A stretch of 64,000 nt of DNA from Desulfocapsa sp050291935 (GTDB lineage: Bacteria; Desulfobacterota; Desulfobulbia; Desulfobulbales; Desulfocapsaceae): NCBI GenBank assembly GCA_050291935.1, contig JBNKKR010000012.1, positions 1-64,000 on the forward strand, given 5' to 3'. Under the pieces are notes generated by a model. The model searched no databases. It was not told where the DNA came from and saw nothing but the letters and a program-made list of their open reading frames with translations. The number at the start of each line of letters is the position of its first letter. Positions within the stretch are counted from its first letter, which is position 1. The translations under genes and the position numbers were made by a program. Below are positions 53,432 through 63,541 of the stretch, piece after piece.

Positions 53432-54799
53432 ATGACTATTTCTTTTGGTGGACTCTCCACAGGACTTGATACCGATAGTATCATAGACCAACTGATGAAT
53501 ATTGAGCGCCTTCCCATTGTTCGCTATGAGCAGGATAAGACTTGGCTCAATAATAAACTAACCGCCTTTACCCAACTTGATGGCTTGTTAAAAACATTTA
53601 ACGCAGCCATTGCGGACCTTGATGATTCCGAATCACTGCTCAAGCGATCCGTTTCCACCAGCTCGGAAGACTATTTTACTGCCAGTGTATCCAGCGATGC
53701 CACCCCGGGAGCTGGTTACAGTGTTGAGGTGGTAAGTCTTGCCAATGTACAAAAATCCGTTTCTGATAACAATTTTGCGTCTAAAGACGATGACACTTTT
53801 GGAACCGGAACCCTTACCCTTACCGTTGATGGTGAAGATTTTGACATCACGATTGACTCGGAGAATAACTCCCTTTCTGGTATTGTGGAAGCAATCAATG
53901 ATTCAGAAAGTGGTGTCAATGCATCCATCATTAACGATGGTGATGAAACGGAGCCATATAAACTCGTTTTAACTGGCGAAAATGTAGCTGTTGATTTTTC
54001 CCTTAGTTCTTCACTTGTTGGGGGAACAACAAACATAGGGAGTTTAACAACCACCCAGGCTGCAACCAGAGCCCATATCAAGGTAGACTCTACTGATATT
54101 TATGCTGATTCCAACACCCTCACAGAAGCCATTCCCGGTGTTACTCTCAACTTACTTCAAGAGCAAGAAACGGCTGGAGACACGACTTCCATTAATGTGA
54201 GCTTGAACACAGCTTCCATTAAATCAACCATAAAAACATTTGCCACGGGATATAATGGTGTTATCAGTTTTATCAGTGGTCAGTCAGCAATGGGTGAGAC
54301 CAATGCTGGGGTTTTGGCAGGTGACTCTGGTATCAATACCATAAAACGGCACCTCCAGGATATGTTGACCCAGCAATTTGAAAACTCAGGTATTTTTAGT
54401 AGCCTATCAGAACTTGGTTTTGAAACTCAAAAGGATGGTACTCTTACTGTCGATGATACCACTCTTTCCAATGCTGTGAGTAACAACATTGATTCGGTAC
54501 TTAGTCTTCTTGCAGGAGATGATGGCGAAGGTGGACTTGCCACACAATTCACTGACTACCTTAGCAGTATGACCAATAGCAGCACCGGTATGCTCAAGGG
54601 CAGAAAAGATTCCACCACTACAAATATTGAGCGGATTAATACCAGGATCGAAATGATGGAAGTACGTCTTGAAAAGCGAGAAGAGATGCTAAGGGCCCAA
54701 TTTACCGCTATGGAACTTCTGGTGAGCAACTTAAATGCGCAAAGCGACTATCTAACACAGCAAATGGATTCAATCAGTTCCCTAACGAATAGGTCCTAA
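53432..54799 (+). CDS. fliD: flagellar filament cap protein FliD (HAP2)
   Basis: A 455-residue cap protein starting with ISFGGLSTGLDTDSIIDQLM, as FliD does, and ending in a long C-terminal helix (INTRIEMMEVRLEKREEMLR and ALELLVSNLN-like MELLVSNLNAQSDYLTQQM). It caps the filament and helps flagellin to fold in place. Its stop overlaps the fliS start by one base (TAATG). Confidence 0.94.
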   Translation: MTISFGGLSTGLDTDSIIDQLMNIERLPIVRYEQDKTWLNNKLTAFTQLDGLLKTFNAAIADLDDSESLLKRSVSTSSEDYFTASVSSDATPGAGYSVEVVSLANVQKSVSDNNFASKDDDTFGTGTLTLTVDGEDFDITIDSENNSLSGIVEAINDSESGVNASIINDGDETEPYKLVLTGENVAVDFSLSSSLVGGTTNIGSLTTTQAATRAHIKVDSTDIYADSNTLTEAIPGVTLNLLQEQETAGDTTSINVSLNTASIKSTIKTFATGYNGVISFISGQSAMGETNAGVLAGDSGINTIKRHLQDMLTQQFENSGIFSSLSELGFETQKDGTLTVDDTTLSNAVSNNIDSVLSLLAGDDGEGGLATQFTDYLSSMTNSSTGMLKGRKDSTTTNIERINTRIEMMEVRLEKREEMLRAQFTAMELLVSNLNAQSDYLTQQMDSISSLTNRS

Positions 54800-55224
54800 T
54801 GAACGCTTATACCAATCAGTATTTAGAGACCCAGGTTAATTCGGCGACCCCTGAACAATTACTCCTGATGTTCTATGATGGCGCAATACGTTTTAATGCC
54901 ATGGCGATCCAATCCATAGAAGATGAGAACATAGAAAAACGAAATTACTATGTTAATAAAACCACAGCGATTATCAGTGAACTTGCTGCGACACTTGACC
55001 ACAACGTTGGTGCCATAATTGCAGACGACCTCGATGCCTTGTACAATTATATGCTAAAGGAGCTGATGAGTGCAAACGTGCATAACGATCCAGAGCCACT
55101 GGTACGGGTCAGCACCATGCTCAAAGAATTGAGGGCTACTTGGGGAAAGGCTGTGGAAATTGTTTTAAACGAGAAAAAAGAACAACTCGAACCCCCCGCC
55201 CCAATGGCCAGTCAACATGCATAA
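54799..55224 (+). CDS. fliS: flagellin export chaperone FliS
   Basis: A 141-residue helical chaperone with NQYLETQVNSATPEQLLLMF and YDGAIRFNAMAIQSIEDENI, the FliS signature. It binds the C terminus of flagellin in the cytoplasm and delivers it to FlhA. It is coupled to fliD upstream and overlaps the next gene by eight bases. Confidence 0.95.
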   Translation: MNAYTNQYLETQVNSATPEQLLLMFYDGAIRFNAMAIQSIEDENIEKRNYYVNKTTAIISELAATLDHNVGAIIADDLDALYNYMLKELMSANVHNDPEPLVRVSTMLKELRATWGKAVEIVLNEKKEQLEPPAPMASQHA

Positions 55225-55651
55225 ACAGATCAACAACCCAGATTTTTCTTGCAAAAAAAGTCTACAACGTTCGATTTCAGTATACTCAGCTCTCTATGAA
55301 AAAATGACCAAACTTTCGGCGGTTCTTTCAACATGCTCTCAAAAAGAATTGACTTCTCTTGCTGAAGAAATAACAACTTTAGGAGAGCAATGCAAAAACA
55401 GTTGTTCCCATACCTTTCAGATATGCTCACCTGAAATGCTGGATGATAGCGAATGTCTGCTATACAATGAGCTCACAGAAGTAATGCGAAAGGTCCAACA
55501 ACTTAACAAAAAATTACGCAACTCACTTAAGTCTCAACTCTCCCTACTCAAAAATGAAATCCATGGAATTTCACATTCAAAACATGCCATGGCAGGATAT
55601 GCAAACACGCTGAAGGAATCAGGCAATAGAGCAATAAAACAGGTCTGCTAA
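55217..55651 (+). CDS. small helical protein, FliT/FlgN-like
   Basis: A 144-residue, mostly helical protein without signal peptide. It overlaps fliS by eight bases, the position in which fliT (FliD chaperone) is found in many genomes, and the helices with conserved-looking LNKKLRNSLKSQLSLLKNEI resemble the FliT/FlgN fold. It has seven or so cysteines (for example in TCSQK, CKNSC and ICSPE), unusual for that family. The assignment rests on context. Confidence 0.6.
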   Translation: MHKQINNPDFSCKKSLQRSISVYSALYEKMTKLSAVLSTCSQKELTSLAEEITTLGEQCKNSCSHTFQICSPEMLDDSECLLYNELTEVMRKVQQLNKKLRNSLKSQLSLLKNEIHGISHSKHAMAGYANTLKESGNRAIKQVC

Positions 55652-55672
55652 GCAAAACTCAGCAGCGAATAG

Positions 55673-57643
55673 TTAGACAGGATCAATATCGCTTGGCCAT
55701 TCCAGAGTTGCAAGAATCCCTTCTAAAGTTTTATAGCCCTCTTCGTAGATCGTCCTGGCCTCATCAATATCATCTCTAAAGATTACATAGATATACCATG
55801 AAGAAAGCAAGTCCAGGAACATTTTATTATAGATAGCCATCCTGTAATCTTTTCCAATTTTTTGCCCACATTTCTCCATGGCATCAAACAATGCCCCATT
55901 AAACGACTGACTAAATTCCTTCCATTGAAAATCGTTTATGGTAAGATTTTGAAGAAATTCTTCCCTTAGCCTTTGGAAAATATCTCTTCCTGAGTCTGGA
56001 TATCTCCTCCAACTAATCCCTTCCTTTGCAGCTGCAAAAGAGCCACAAATCAACTGGATATCCTTCTCTTTTTTCTTGTATTGGGGAAGTTTTGTATTTT
56101 CACTTTTTCGATAAACTGTTCCACCTATCTTTGCACCTTTGGAAAAGTTGACAAATTGGGTGGCACTTTTCACTTCAGCCAGCTTTGCCTCAATGGCCAT
56201 TCGGGTGTTGTTTAAAAAGGAAGTGGTTTGAACAAATTTTTTATCATTGTAACTTGCTTCAACCATCATTTGTCTCGCTCTTTTGTACAAATTATCTTTA
56301 TCATTTGATTCCGAGATATGATGTCCTGTAACATGTGATCGGCTCAGTGATTCAAACCCCATATCGCAGCCAAGTAAATAAATTACTTGGGGACGGCAGA
56401 AACATGCAAAAGTGAAGGCTAAGTTCGTACTGGAAGGCGTCGTAAACGCTAACGTTTGCAGTATATTTACACTATTTGACGCATGTGTTTCCCCCACTAA
56501 ATACAGCTTGTTCGCATACTCCACAATCGGCCCGCCAACTTTTGTAAGACAAATAATTGGGATATCCTCATGTAGCTCAAGTTTATCCAACGTCTCCTGG
56601 GTTAACTGGGTGTCAAGATTGAATTGAAAGTCAGGTGTAATACCATGACGTCTCAAGGTTGAAACAGCACTGTGGACCGCAAAAATCAACAGTCTTTCCT
56701 TATTTGATTGGAGCCATTTGATGTCATTAGCAAGCGAAGGCCCCGGTGCGACAATTGCAATTTTGCATTTATTGGACACCTTAGGACGTTTTGCGAGAAG
56801 AGGTAAATTAGCATTAAAATTTTTACACGCATTTTGTAGACCTTGCACATGAAGGTCAAAAGAAAAAACAGTATCCGTTCTTGTTGATTGTAGCGATTTT
56901 ACTGTTTCCACAAACATCGGTATTTTTTCCGATGGATAGGCCGGTAACCCACGAGTCCACATATGGGGAGTAATAAGATAGTCGTCAAAAAATCGGGCAA
57001 AATACCTGCCTACCGCCTCTTCTCCAACATAAATGTGCAATGAACCTAGACGATCAGCGACCTCTTTATAGTCGAGAAAATAACATGATACCTCAAACCT
57101 TTCAGGTTCGGGTTCAAGAAAAAGTCCATTTGTAAAAACAGTTTTACGAAAAATTTCGGCAATATGTAAACCATGAAATATGCCAAAAAACACTATCGGA
57201 GGAGAGAATCTGCGACCGTCTGGCAATACTTTTAAATTGAGTTTAGCATTATCCCATAGCACTTGATGAGCGGGAAAACGTTTATCCATGGTACTAATAA
57301 ACTTTGTGACGCACTGGTTATGAACATCACCTCTATTTTCGGGATAAATAACTCTTAAATTAAAAAATTCCTGCCACCCCTCATGGACCCATTCACTTAA
57401 CAATTCAGCAAACGTATCCAGTCTATCAGGATGTGCAAGTATATTAGTTTCATCATGGACAATGTTTAGAAAATCAGTTGTCATATCGATTCGATACGGA
57501 CTAACATTATTTTTCAGAAATTGAATAATTGTGGGATAATGGAGGGAAAAATACTCCATATTTTTATCATAAATCGTCTGTAACACTGTTCCCCGTTCTT
57601 CAGGAGTAGCCAATCGTAGTTTTTTGATGATATCAAAGGGCAA
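55673..57643 (-). CDS. Maf-type motility-associated glycosyltransferase (DUF115)
   Basis: A 656-residue cytoplasmic protein with the DUF115/MptE-like core (about 290-450) containing CKIAIVAPGPSLANDIKWLQ, TPDFQFNLDTQ and YLLGCDMGFES. Maf proteins attach pseudaminic or legionaminic acid sugars to flagellin in Campylobacter, Aeromonas and Geobacillus. Flanking N- and C-terminal helical domains are present as usual. It converges on the flagellar cluster with about 20 bases between the stops. It is the last gene of the right-hand glycan block. The donor sugar cannot be told from sequence. Confidence 0.88.
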   Translation of the reverse strand: MPFDIIKKLRLATPEERGTVLQTIYDKNMEYFSLHYPTIIQFLKNNVSPYRIDMTTDFLNIVHDETNILAHPDRLDTFAELLSEWVHEGWQEFFNLRVIYPENRGDVHNQCVTKFISTMDKRFPAHQVLWDNAKLNLKVLPDGRRFSPPIVFFGIFHGLHIAEIFRKTVFTNGLFLEPEPERFEVSCYFLDYKEVADRLGSLHIYVGEEAVGRYFARFFDDYLITPHMWTRGLPAYPSEKIPMFVETVKSLQSTRTDTVFSFDLHVQGLQNACKNFNANLPLLAKRPKVSNKCKIAIVAPGPSLANDIKWLQSNKERLLIFAVHSAVSTLRRHGITPDFQFNLDTQLTQETLDKLELHEDIPIICLTKVGGPIVEYANKLYLVGETHASNSVNILQTLAFTTPSSTNLAFTFACFCRPQVIYLLGCDMGFESLSRSHVTGHHISESNDKDNLYKRARQMMVEASYNDKKFVQTTSFLNNTRMAIEAKLAEVKSATQFVNFSKGAKIGGTVYRKSENTKLPQYKKKEKDIQLICGSFAAAKEGISWRRYPDSGRDIFQRLREEFLQNLTINDFQWKEFSQSFNGALFDAMEKCGQKIGKDYRMAIYNKMFLDLLSSWYIYVIFRDDIDEARTIYEEGYKTLEGILATLEWPSDIDPV

Positions 57644-57693
57644 AATAGTTTCTCCAAATCGTGGTATCTAATAGTTCTTTCGATATGATAATT

Positions 57694-60381
57694 TTAGTTC
57701 ATTTCCATTGTTGCAAAACGGCTATGGAACCTATCTTTTATAGTATGAGCAAGCGCACTATATGTGTGCTTCTGAAGAACTTTTTCATAAGCTTTTTGGG
57801 AAAGAGTCTTCATTTTTACTGGGTTATCTATGTAAAACTGGACTTTTTGAACCAAATCCGTTTCATCATCGAACAGTACAACCTCTTCATTTTCTGTAAA
57901 ATAGTCCGTAATCGGCTCAATATCATGACAGTTGCGGCGAGTTAACATAAAATTATTACTTGCCATTATTTCAAGGGCCTTCATATGCATTGACACAAGG
58001 GGACTATTATTTAACGAAATACTCGTCGTATTTTGTATTTTGTTTATTTCTGCTCCATTTTTCGCGGGCCCTTGAGCACTATTTCCTAGCCCCTTATACA
58101 ATTCCCAATTCTTCCCCCATACCCGAACATCAAATCCCGTCTCAAACAACAGTTTAATCACAAGGTATTTCAACATAATTGTAACAGAGATCACAAATCT
58201 GGACTCAAAGGAAACAAGATAGTCAAAAAAGGACGAATTTTTATCGAAGCTCTGCTGATAAAAAAACGTTGTTAGAAAAATTTCACGCTTCTCCTGAAAT
58301 AATAAGTCATTTAATTCCAAAATACCCATGCCTTCAATGAGGTTCGACAATTCCCTATAACAAGCAACAACAACTGACTCTATTGATGGATCTTTTGCAA
58401 TAACTTGCTGTTCTCGCTGATTAAAGGAAATTGTATCATCAGGCATAAAGTGTAACAGCAAAGATTGTTGCGGATGATACATATGACTTATATAGCCTAC
58501 ATCATAAAGTTTCTTCCCAATATCAAGTGGTTTATAGAGGGTTTCATTTACCGCAAAAGGAAGAAGCTCTATCTGTGTATGCTTAAATTTTTTTGTATTG
58601 CGAAGCGCTGTAGCCCATGCAGATGATATGGAACAAACCAATTCAAAGTCATCAGTTTTTAAACCGTTGTCTTCAAAAATATTATCCATGGGATCCATAA
58701 CCCAACAGAAATAAGGTATAGACTCTGGTAAAAAATTATTTTCGGAACGTAAACGATTTAAGATAAAAATTATATCCGGTTTAAAATGATCAATCTCTTG
58801 CAGGACCTCCAAGGACGGTAAATCACTCATCCCATCTTTTTCAGTAACAAGTTTTGCCTCACAGCCAATTTCCCGAAACCCTTCCACTATGTCTCGTGAA
58901 CAGTATTGCAGAAAAGATGATTTTCTTGACGGAAAGCACATGATTTTTATTGCGGTATGCTTAGTAAACTTCTTAACCCACTCTTCCTTGGGTATCGCAC
59001 TGTAATAGTTTTGCACTTTTTCATGTAAAAGTGCAATTTGTTGTACTTGCTGACCATTGGATTGGATTAAATAATTTTCAATGGATTGAAACAAATTTCC
59101 GTGCCGACAATAGCTACTTACGAACACTTTATTCGGCCTTCTAAGCTGCAAATCATTTTCCAAATATCGTTCAAACAACTCTTTCGCATTTCTTCCTAAA
59201 AATAGTCGTAACCTCTTTGCTTTCAATGCATCCGAAATATCTTCAAAACACAAACAAGTTTTTAATAATAATGGGTACAATTCAATTAAATAAACAACCT
59301 GCGCAAAGCCTTCCCACCGAGTACTAATATTTGAGAGATCTAGAATAGATCGTAGTGCCTTTCCTTCGCCACATCCCAGGATTAAATAGGTTAGAAGATG
59401 CGAATTCACCTGCTTAAATTCTTTGATCGTCTCTTTACCACCACGATCATCCGTTGCAATCGGTAACCATTTACCATCGTCTTGACCAATCCTAAGACCT
59501 ATATTCCCGTTATTATCAAGAACAATATCCGGATTGCAATTCTTCAACTCAAGCAATGTATCATTGTCGCAATAAAAGTGTGCTGTTGCACTTTCAAGTG
59601 CTGACAAATTCTTTTCGTACCTCTTTTTATGTTCTGCAGTTAGGATAAATGGGATAAACGTTTTATCCTCAGTAGTTGTCCTGGCAGTGCTGCACGACCT
59701 TGAGCTATTCGCAGCCGTTTCACCATTCCATATATCTACTTTGCTTGAATGATCTTTTTGCAAAATTGTAAGAAGTGCATTTTGACAAAGAGGAAGTTTT
59801 CTTGATGGATTTTCAGCAATTAAAAATTGCAAATTCAGGGAAAGACTTTTCTCAAAATTGTTTTTTATATTTCTCAGCCAGTTATCACCAACACTTAAAT
59901 GAATTTGCGGATGCTTCCATAACTCATGAACATCTAAAAAACATAAGGCCGCCTCCAACCATTGTGGCTCTGGCTCTATCATCCATATCTCAGGAATCGT
60001 TTCATTCGGATTTTGTGTTAACAATTCAACAAGTGTTAGTAAATATTCTCCGATTCCGACGCTCAACAAAAAAACACTATCATATCCAAAAGATAGCACT
60101 TCAATAAATCTATTTTGCCTCTTTTGAATAGAATCAAAATCCGTCATTTGCGGAAACGATAGAACATTTTTGTCATTTTCTATTACCATTCCATATCGAA
60201 AAGAATCGTCTCGCCACAGTGCTACTTTCCCGCTATCCCAACCATCCATTACAAGAGAAGCATCAGGAAACGATTTTTCTAACGCAGAAACATTTTTTTG
60301 ATACATCGCCTCTAGTTTTTTTCCGGCATCGGAAGATTGGTCTATCATTTCGCGGTGAGTATCCATTATGACTTTTTTCAT
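57694..60381 (-). CDS. two Maf-like N-terminal units fused to a CgeB-like glycosyltransferase
   Basis: An 895-residue protein. Residues about 25-215 and 255-440 each look like the N-terminal Maf domain: both begin with a YxKNxSALE helix and contain a hydrophobic strand before a GxGEG-like or GIGEY turn. The last 380 residues resemble the CgeB/DUF3880 glycosyltransferase family: IPYFCWVMDPMDN, VRVWGKNWE, and a C-terminal GT-B half with ISLNNSPLVSMHMKALEIMA. It probably transfers a sugar in the same flagellin glycan pathway as the Maf gene 50 bases downstream. It starts by ATGA overlap with the E1 beta gene. Base composition looks more AT-rich than the flagellar genes. Confidence 0.75.
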   Translation of the reverse strand: MKKVIMDTHREMIDQSSDAGKKLEAMYQKNVSALEKSFPDASLVMDGWDSGKVALWRDDSFRYGMVIENDKNVLSFPQMTDFDSIQKRQNRFIEVLSFGYDSVFLLSVGIGEYLLTLVELLTQNPNETIPEIWMIEPEPQWLEAALCFLDVHELWKHPQIHLSVGDNWLRNIKNNFEKSLSLNLQFLIAENPSRKLPLCQNALLTILQKDHSSKVDIWNGETAANSSRSCSTARTTTEDKTFIPFILTAEHKKRYEKNLSALESATAHFYCDNDTLLELKNCNPDIVLDNNGNIGLRIGQDDGKWLPIATDDRGGKETIKEFKQVNSHLLTYLILGCGEGKALRSILDLSNISTRWEGFAQVVYLIELYPLLLKTCLCFEDISDALKAKRLRLFLGRNAKELFERYLENDLQLRRPNKVFVSSYCRHGNLFQSIENYLIQSNGQQVQQIALLHEKVQNYYSAIPKEEWVKKFTKHTAIKIMCFPSRKSSFLQYCSRDIVEGFREIGCEAKLVTEKDGMSDLPSLEVLQEIDHFKPDIIFILNRLRSENNFLPESIPYFCWVMDPMDNIFEDNGLKTDDFELVCSISSAWATALRNTKKFKHTQIELLPFAVNETLYKPLDIGKKLYDVGYISHMYHPQQSLLLHFMPDDTISFNQREQQVIAKDPSIESVVVACYRELSNLIEGMGILELNDLLFQEKREIFLTTFFYQQSFDKNSSFFDYLVSFESRFVISVTIMLKYLVIKLLFETGFDVRVWGKNWELYKGLGNSAQGPAKNGAEINKIQNTTSISLNNSPLVSMHMKALEIMASNNFMLTRRNCHDIEPITDYFTENEEVVLFDDETDLVQKVQFYIDNPVKMKTLSQKAYEKVLQKHTYSALAHTIKDRFHSRFATMEMN

Positions 60382-61424
60382 GTTTGTTCGTTCTGCTTCC
60401 TAAGTAGATTTTTACATATTTTCACAATATCTTTTGCATCTGGAAAATAGAATTCTTCCAACTTGGATGAGGCTGGGACTGGAGCCTCCGATAAAGCAAG
60501 TCTTTTTATTGGGTCTTTTAAACTCTTCCAACAACATGTAGAGATAGATGCGCTGATTTCAGCACCAATTCCACCAAAACCATGGCCAGAGTCTGCTACC
60601 AATAAGCGACCAGTTTTTTCCACAGACATACGTATCGTGTCTTCATCCCAAGGCTTGATGGATCTAATATCTATAACTTCAATATCAAACCTGTTCTGCA
60701 ACTCCTCTGCTGCCTTCATTGCCTCATGAACCATAGGCCCCAAGGCAGCAATCGTCATATCATTCCCTTTCCTGCACAGTAGCGCCTTTCCAATGGGAAC
60801 TTTATATAATTGCTTAGGAGTATATCCTCTATTGTCGTAAAGCCAACGGTGCTCTAACACAACCACGGGATTGTTATCTTCCACAGCCGAAACGAGCAGT
60901 CCCTTTGCATCATATGCAGTTGACGGCATAATAACCTTCACCCCGGGGAGATAAGTGAGTAGACCATGTATTGCCTGGGAATGTTGCGCAGCCGACCCCC
61001 AGCCACGTCCAACCACGCATCGGATTGTCAGTGGAACAGCAAGTTTCCCATCAGACATATAGGACCATTTTGCCGCATGATTTAATAACTGATCAAGAGC
61101 TAGAAGTAAGAAATCTGGCCGCATATGAACAAATATGGGCCGCATCCCGGAAATAGCTGCACCAATGGCTACGCCGGTCATACCATTCTCCGCAAGGGGA
61201 AGATCAACAATACGATTTTTTCCACATTTTTCTGCAAGTCCCAGGGTGGTACCAAAAACACCACTGGCATCATCAACTCCTTCTCCCATGATAAATGTGA
61301 GTGGATCTAAATCAAGAAGCAGCTCCAGCGCTTCTCGAATTGCTTCACGATAGCTACACTTGCGTTCACCATCATGGATGCTAAGATCTGTCGATTCCTG
61401 TATTGCTGGCAATGTCCATGGCAT
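60378..61424 (-). CDS. thiamine-diphosphate dehydrogenase E1 component, beta subunit-like
   Basis: A 348-residue transketolase-like protein of the E1 beta type, with SYREAIREALELLL, LPLAENGMTGVAIGAAISGM and VKVIMPSTAYDAKGLLVSAV. With the alpha subunit it would decarboxylate or otherwise activate a 2-oxo acid through thiamine diphosphate. The start at MPWTLP follows AGGAG; a start 36 bases earlier lies inside the alpha gene. Neither a lipoyl E2 nor an E3 gene is nearby, and its neighbours are glycosyltransferase and radical SAM genes, so a biosynthetic acyl or ketol transfer for a modified sugar is more likely than pyruvate oxidation. That is inference. Confidence 0.85.
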   Translation of the reverse strand: MPWTLPAIQESTDLSIHDGERKCSYREAIREALELLLDLDPLTFIMGEGVDDASGVFGTTLGLAEKCGKNRIVDLPLAENGMTGVAIGAAISGMRPIFVHMRPDFLLLALDQLLNHAAKWSYMSDGKLAVPLTIRCVVGRGWGSAAQHSQAIHGLLTYLPGVKVIMPSTAYDAKGLLVSAVEDNNPVVVLEHRWLYDNRGYTPKQLYKVPIGKALLCRKGNDMTIAALGPMVHEAMKAAEELQNRFDIEVIDIRSIKPWDEDTIRMSVEKTGRLLVADSGHGFGGIGAEISASISTCCWKSLKDPIKRLALSEAPVPASSKLEEFYFPDAKDIVKICKNLLRKQNEQT

Positions 61425-61432
61425 AGGAAGTG

Positions 61433-62413
61433 TTACTCCTGAAAAACATTTCGAAAACAATCATCAAGTGATGGAAAAGGATCCTCTTTTGCCCTCTCCA
61501 TCGCCTCTTTGAACTCATCTACCAGTTTTTGTTGAAACACTTTGTCCTCTTCACTATTCCAAAATTCTGTGTTCCAAAGCCGGTGTTCAATTCTTGCAAG
61601 TGGACATTTTTTTATCCAGCCATCAAGTTCATCCTTTGGCCGATGCCCGGTTTCAGTATCATCCACAGGACCGACATGGGCCTTCCAGCGATAGGTCTTT
61701 GCTTCAATAAACGTTGGTCCGCCTCCATTTCTTGCACGCTCAGCAGCTTTTCCAGCTTCTGCGTAGACAGCTTCCACATCATTTCCATCAACTTCTATGG
61801 CAACCATCCCATAGCAAGCAGCCTTTTCGGCAATGGATGTCCCCTTCGCTTGCCTGCTTGAAATCTTCGAGGCAGTTGCATACAAATTATTTTCACAGAC
61901 AAAAAGTACTGGAATCTTTTTTAATGCAGCAAAATTTAAAGACTCATGAAATGTCCCTTCTTCAGACGCACCATCTCCAAAAAATGCCACCGCGATATTT
62001 CCATTTTTTTTAAATTGATGACTCCAGCCAGATCCCACAGCTATTGGAATATTACCGCCTACAATTGCGGTGGTACCCAAAATCCCCAGTTCAACTGCAA
62101 CTGGATGCATGGAACCACCTTTGCCCCCTGCACATCCTGTCTTTTTTCCATAGAACTCAGCAAGGAGCTGATAATACGGCATTCCCTTTGCAATACAATG
62201 TCCATGGTTACGATGGGTCGAGAACATGGTATCTGTGACGTTAAGTGTTTTGCAAACTCCTGCTGCTATGGCTTCCTGGCCAATACAGAGATGGACCGGG
62301 CTTCGCATCTCCTGTTCCGGATAATAGTGTATAACTTGCTCTTCAAAAATGCGGATGCGTCGCATCATTTGATAGAGATCAAGTAGAAGATGATGGTTAC
62401 CGTTGTTTTCCAT
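61433..62413 (-). CDS. thiamine-diphosphate dehydrogenase E1 component, alpha subunit-like
   Basis: A 326-residue protein with the thiamine diphosphate motif GDG (residues 146-148) through NN (175-176), within GDGASEEGTFHESLNFAAL. Other family marks are STHRNHGHCIAKG and GGKGGSMH. It matches the AcoA/PdhA alpha subunit class and pairs with the beta subunit encoded just after it. Specificity cannot be assigned: pyruvate, branched-chain and acetoin enzymes share these motifs. It sits in a glycan-type operon together with radical SAM and SIS genes. Confidence 0.87.
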   Translation of the reverse strand: MENNGNHHLLLDLYQMMRRIRIFEEQVIHYYPEQEMRSPVHLCIGQEAIAAGVCKTLNVTDTMFSTHRNHGHCIAKGMPYYQLLAEFYGKKTGCAGGKGGSMHPVAVELGILGTTAIVGGNIPIAVGSGWSHQFKKNGNIAVAFFGDGASEEGTFHESLNFAALKKIPVLFVCENNLYATASKISSRQAKGTSIAEKAACYGMVAIEVDGNDVEAVYAEAGKAAERARNGGGPTFIEAKTYRWKAHVGPVDDTETGHRPKDELDGWIKKCPLARIEHRLWNTEFWNSEEDKVFQQKLVDEFKEAMERAKEDPFPSLDDCFRNVFQE

Positions 62414-62473
62414 TTGAAATCACATAACTAGTTGTGTGGATGGATGAACTCATTTATCATCATACCACAGTAG

Positions 62474-63541
62474 CTAAATAAAATTTTTATGGGCAGGTGG
62501 ATTGTTTAATGCCCATAGATAGCGGTTGATCTTATCCATCCTGCAATTCACTCTGCACGACTGAGGATCAAGATGCTTGTCCACCCACTCAAGGGAGCGT
62601 CTGCGTTTCTCACCAAACCAAATTGCCTCGATACTTTCTTCATATATATTTCCATAGTAAAAATGCTCATTTTTCATATGCATGGAGCAACCATGAATAT
62701 TCCCATTGGCATCAAGATATGACCAAAAGGGCAATGCTAAACAGTTATCATAGGCGTGTTGTTGCATATCCCAATTGTCCATACTGGTTTTTCTGTGGAT
62801 AACCGTGAATGTATCGGATGAAATTTCCATTACCTTTTCAAGGGTAGGAGACAGATCTGAATATACAATTTCCTTATAGCGTGTTGTTTTGCTGTCAGGG
62901 TGCTGCGAATATGGTTTTATAACCAAATAATCAAGTCCAATATCTTTACAGCGCAGCGCAAGTTCCATAACCTCGTTACAATTTTCCGGAAGAAGTAACA
63001 TTTGCAAGCCCAATGTACAGGTAACGTTTTTTGCTGTGCGTATCTGAACTGCACGCTCAAGGTTGTTGAAAACTGTTTCAAAATCATTTTCCGGACAACG
63101 ATGCAGTCCTGCATAGGTCTTGGCCGTACCCGCATTACAACTTACTTTTATCCAACTGGTCACTGGCAACAGTTGCTCTATGATTTCTTCTGCTAAAAGA
63201 ACACCATTTGTGGTAAACGCTATATCGAGATGTTCTTTTGCACAATGATTAGCTATCTCACAGGTATCTTTATGCAATAATGGCTCTCCCTCTCCTGCAA
63301 ACATCACCGACTTTAATCCGATCTTTGCCAGTTCGCTTAAACGAGTCTTTAGCTGTACAGTTTCAAGAAAGACAGGTTTATATTTCATAAAATCAAGTGC
63401 ACAAAAAACACAGCGATGATTGCAGGCTCCAGATGGACTTATCTCCATATAGATGGGCGCAATTATTTCACCATTAAGCCACTTATTCACGCGCTGAACA
63501 TGATAGTGGAGCTTATGATCGTCAATCCCATACTTATCCAC
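62474..63541 (-). CDS. radical SAM protein with SPASM-like C terminus
   Basis: A 355-residue protein with the radical SAM cluster CxxxCxxC at C40, C44 and C47 (GACNHRCVFC) and a SAM-binding FAGEGEPLLH segment. The C-terminal part has further cysteines (HGCSMHMKNEHF, and SCRVNC close to the end), as in SPASM proteins that hold an auxiliary iron-sulphur cluster. The substrate is unknown. It starts at GTG behind GAGGAGG and overlaps the SIS gene by eight bases. Beside glycosyltransferases, epimerisation, dehydration or oxidation of a sugar precursor is plausible. Confidence 0.85.
   Translation of the reverse strand: MDKYGIDDHKLHYHVQRVNKWLNGEIIAPIYMEISPSGACNHRCVFCALDFMKYKPVFLETVQLKTRLSELAKIGLKSVMFAGEGEPLLHKDTCEIANHCAKEHLDIAFTTNGVLLAEEIIEQLLPVTSWIKVSCNAGTAKTYAGLHRCPENDFETVFNNLERAVQIRTAKNVTCTLGLQMLLLPENCNEVMELALRCKDIGLDYLVIKPYSQHPDSKTTRYKEIVYSDLSPTLEKVMEISSDTFTVIHRKTSMDNWDMQQHAYDNCLALPFWSYLDANGNIHGCSMHMKNEHFYYGNIYEESIEAIWFGEKRRRSLEWVDKHLDPQSCRVNCRMDKINRYLWALNNPPAHKNFI

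Noticed and set aside
60378..62413. Calling the E1 pair pyruvate dehydrogenase
   Set aside because: The motifs are shared by several 2-oxoacid and acetoin enzymes, and no E2 or E3 is present, so a specific name is not justified.
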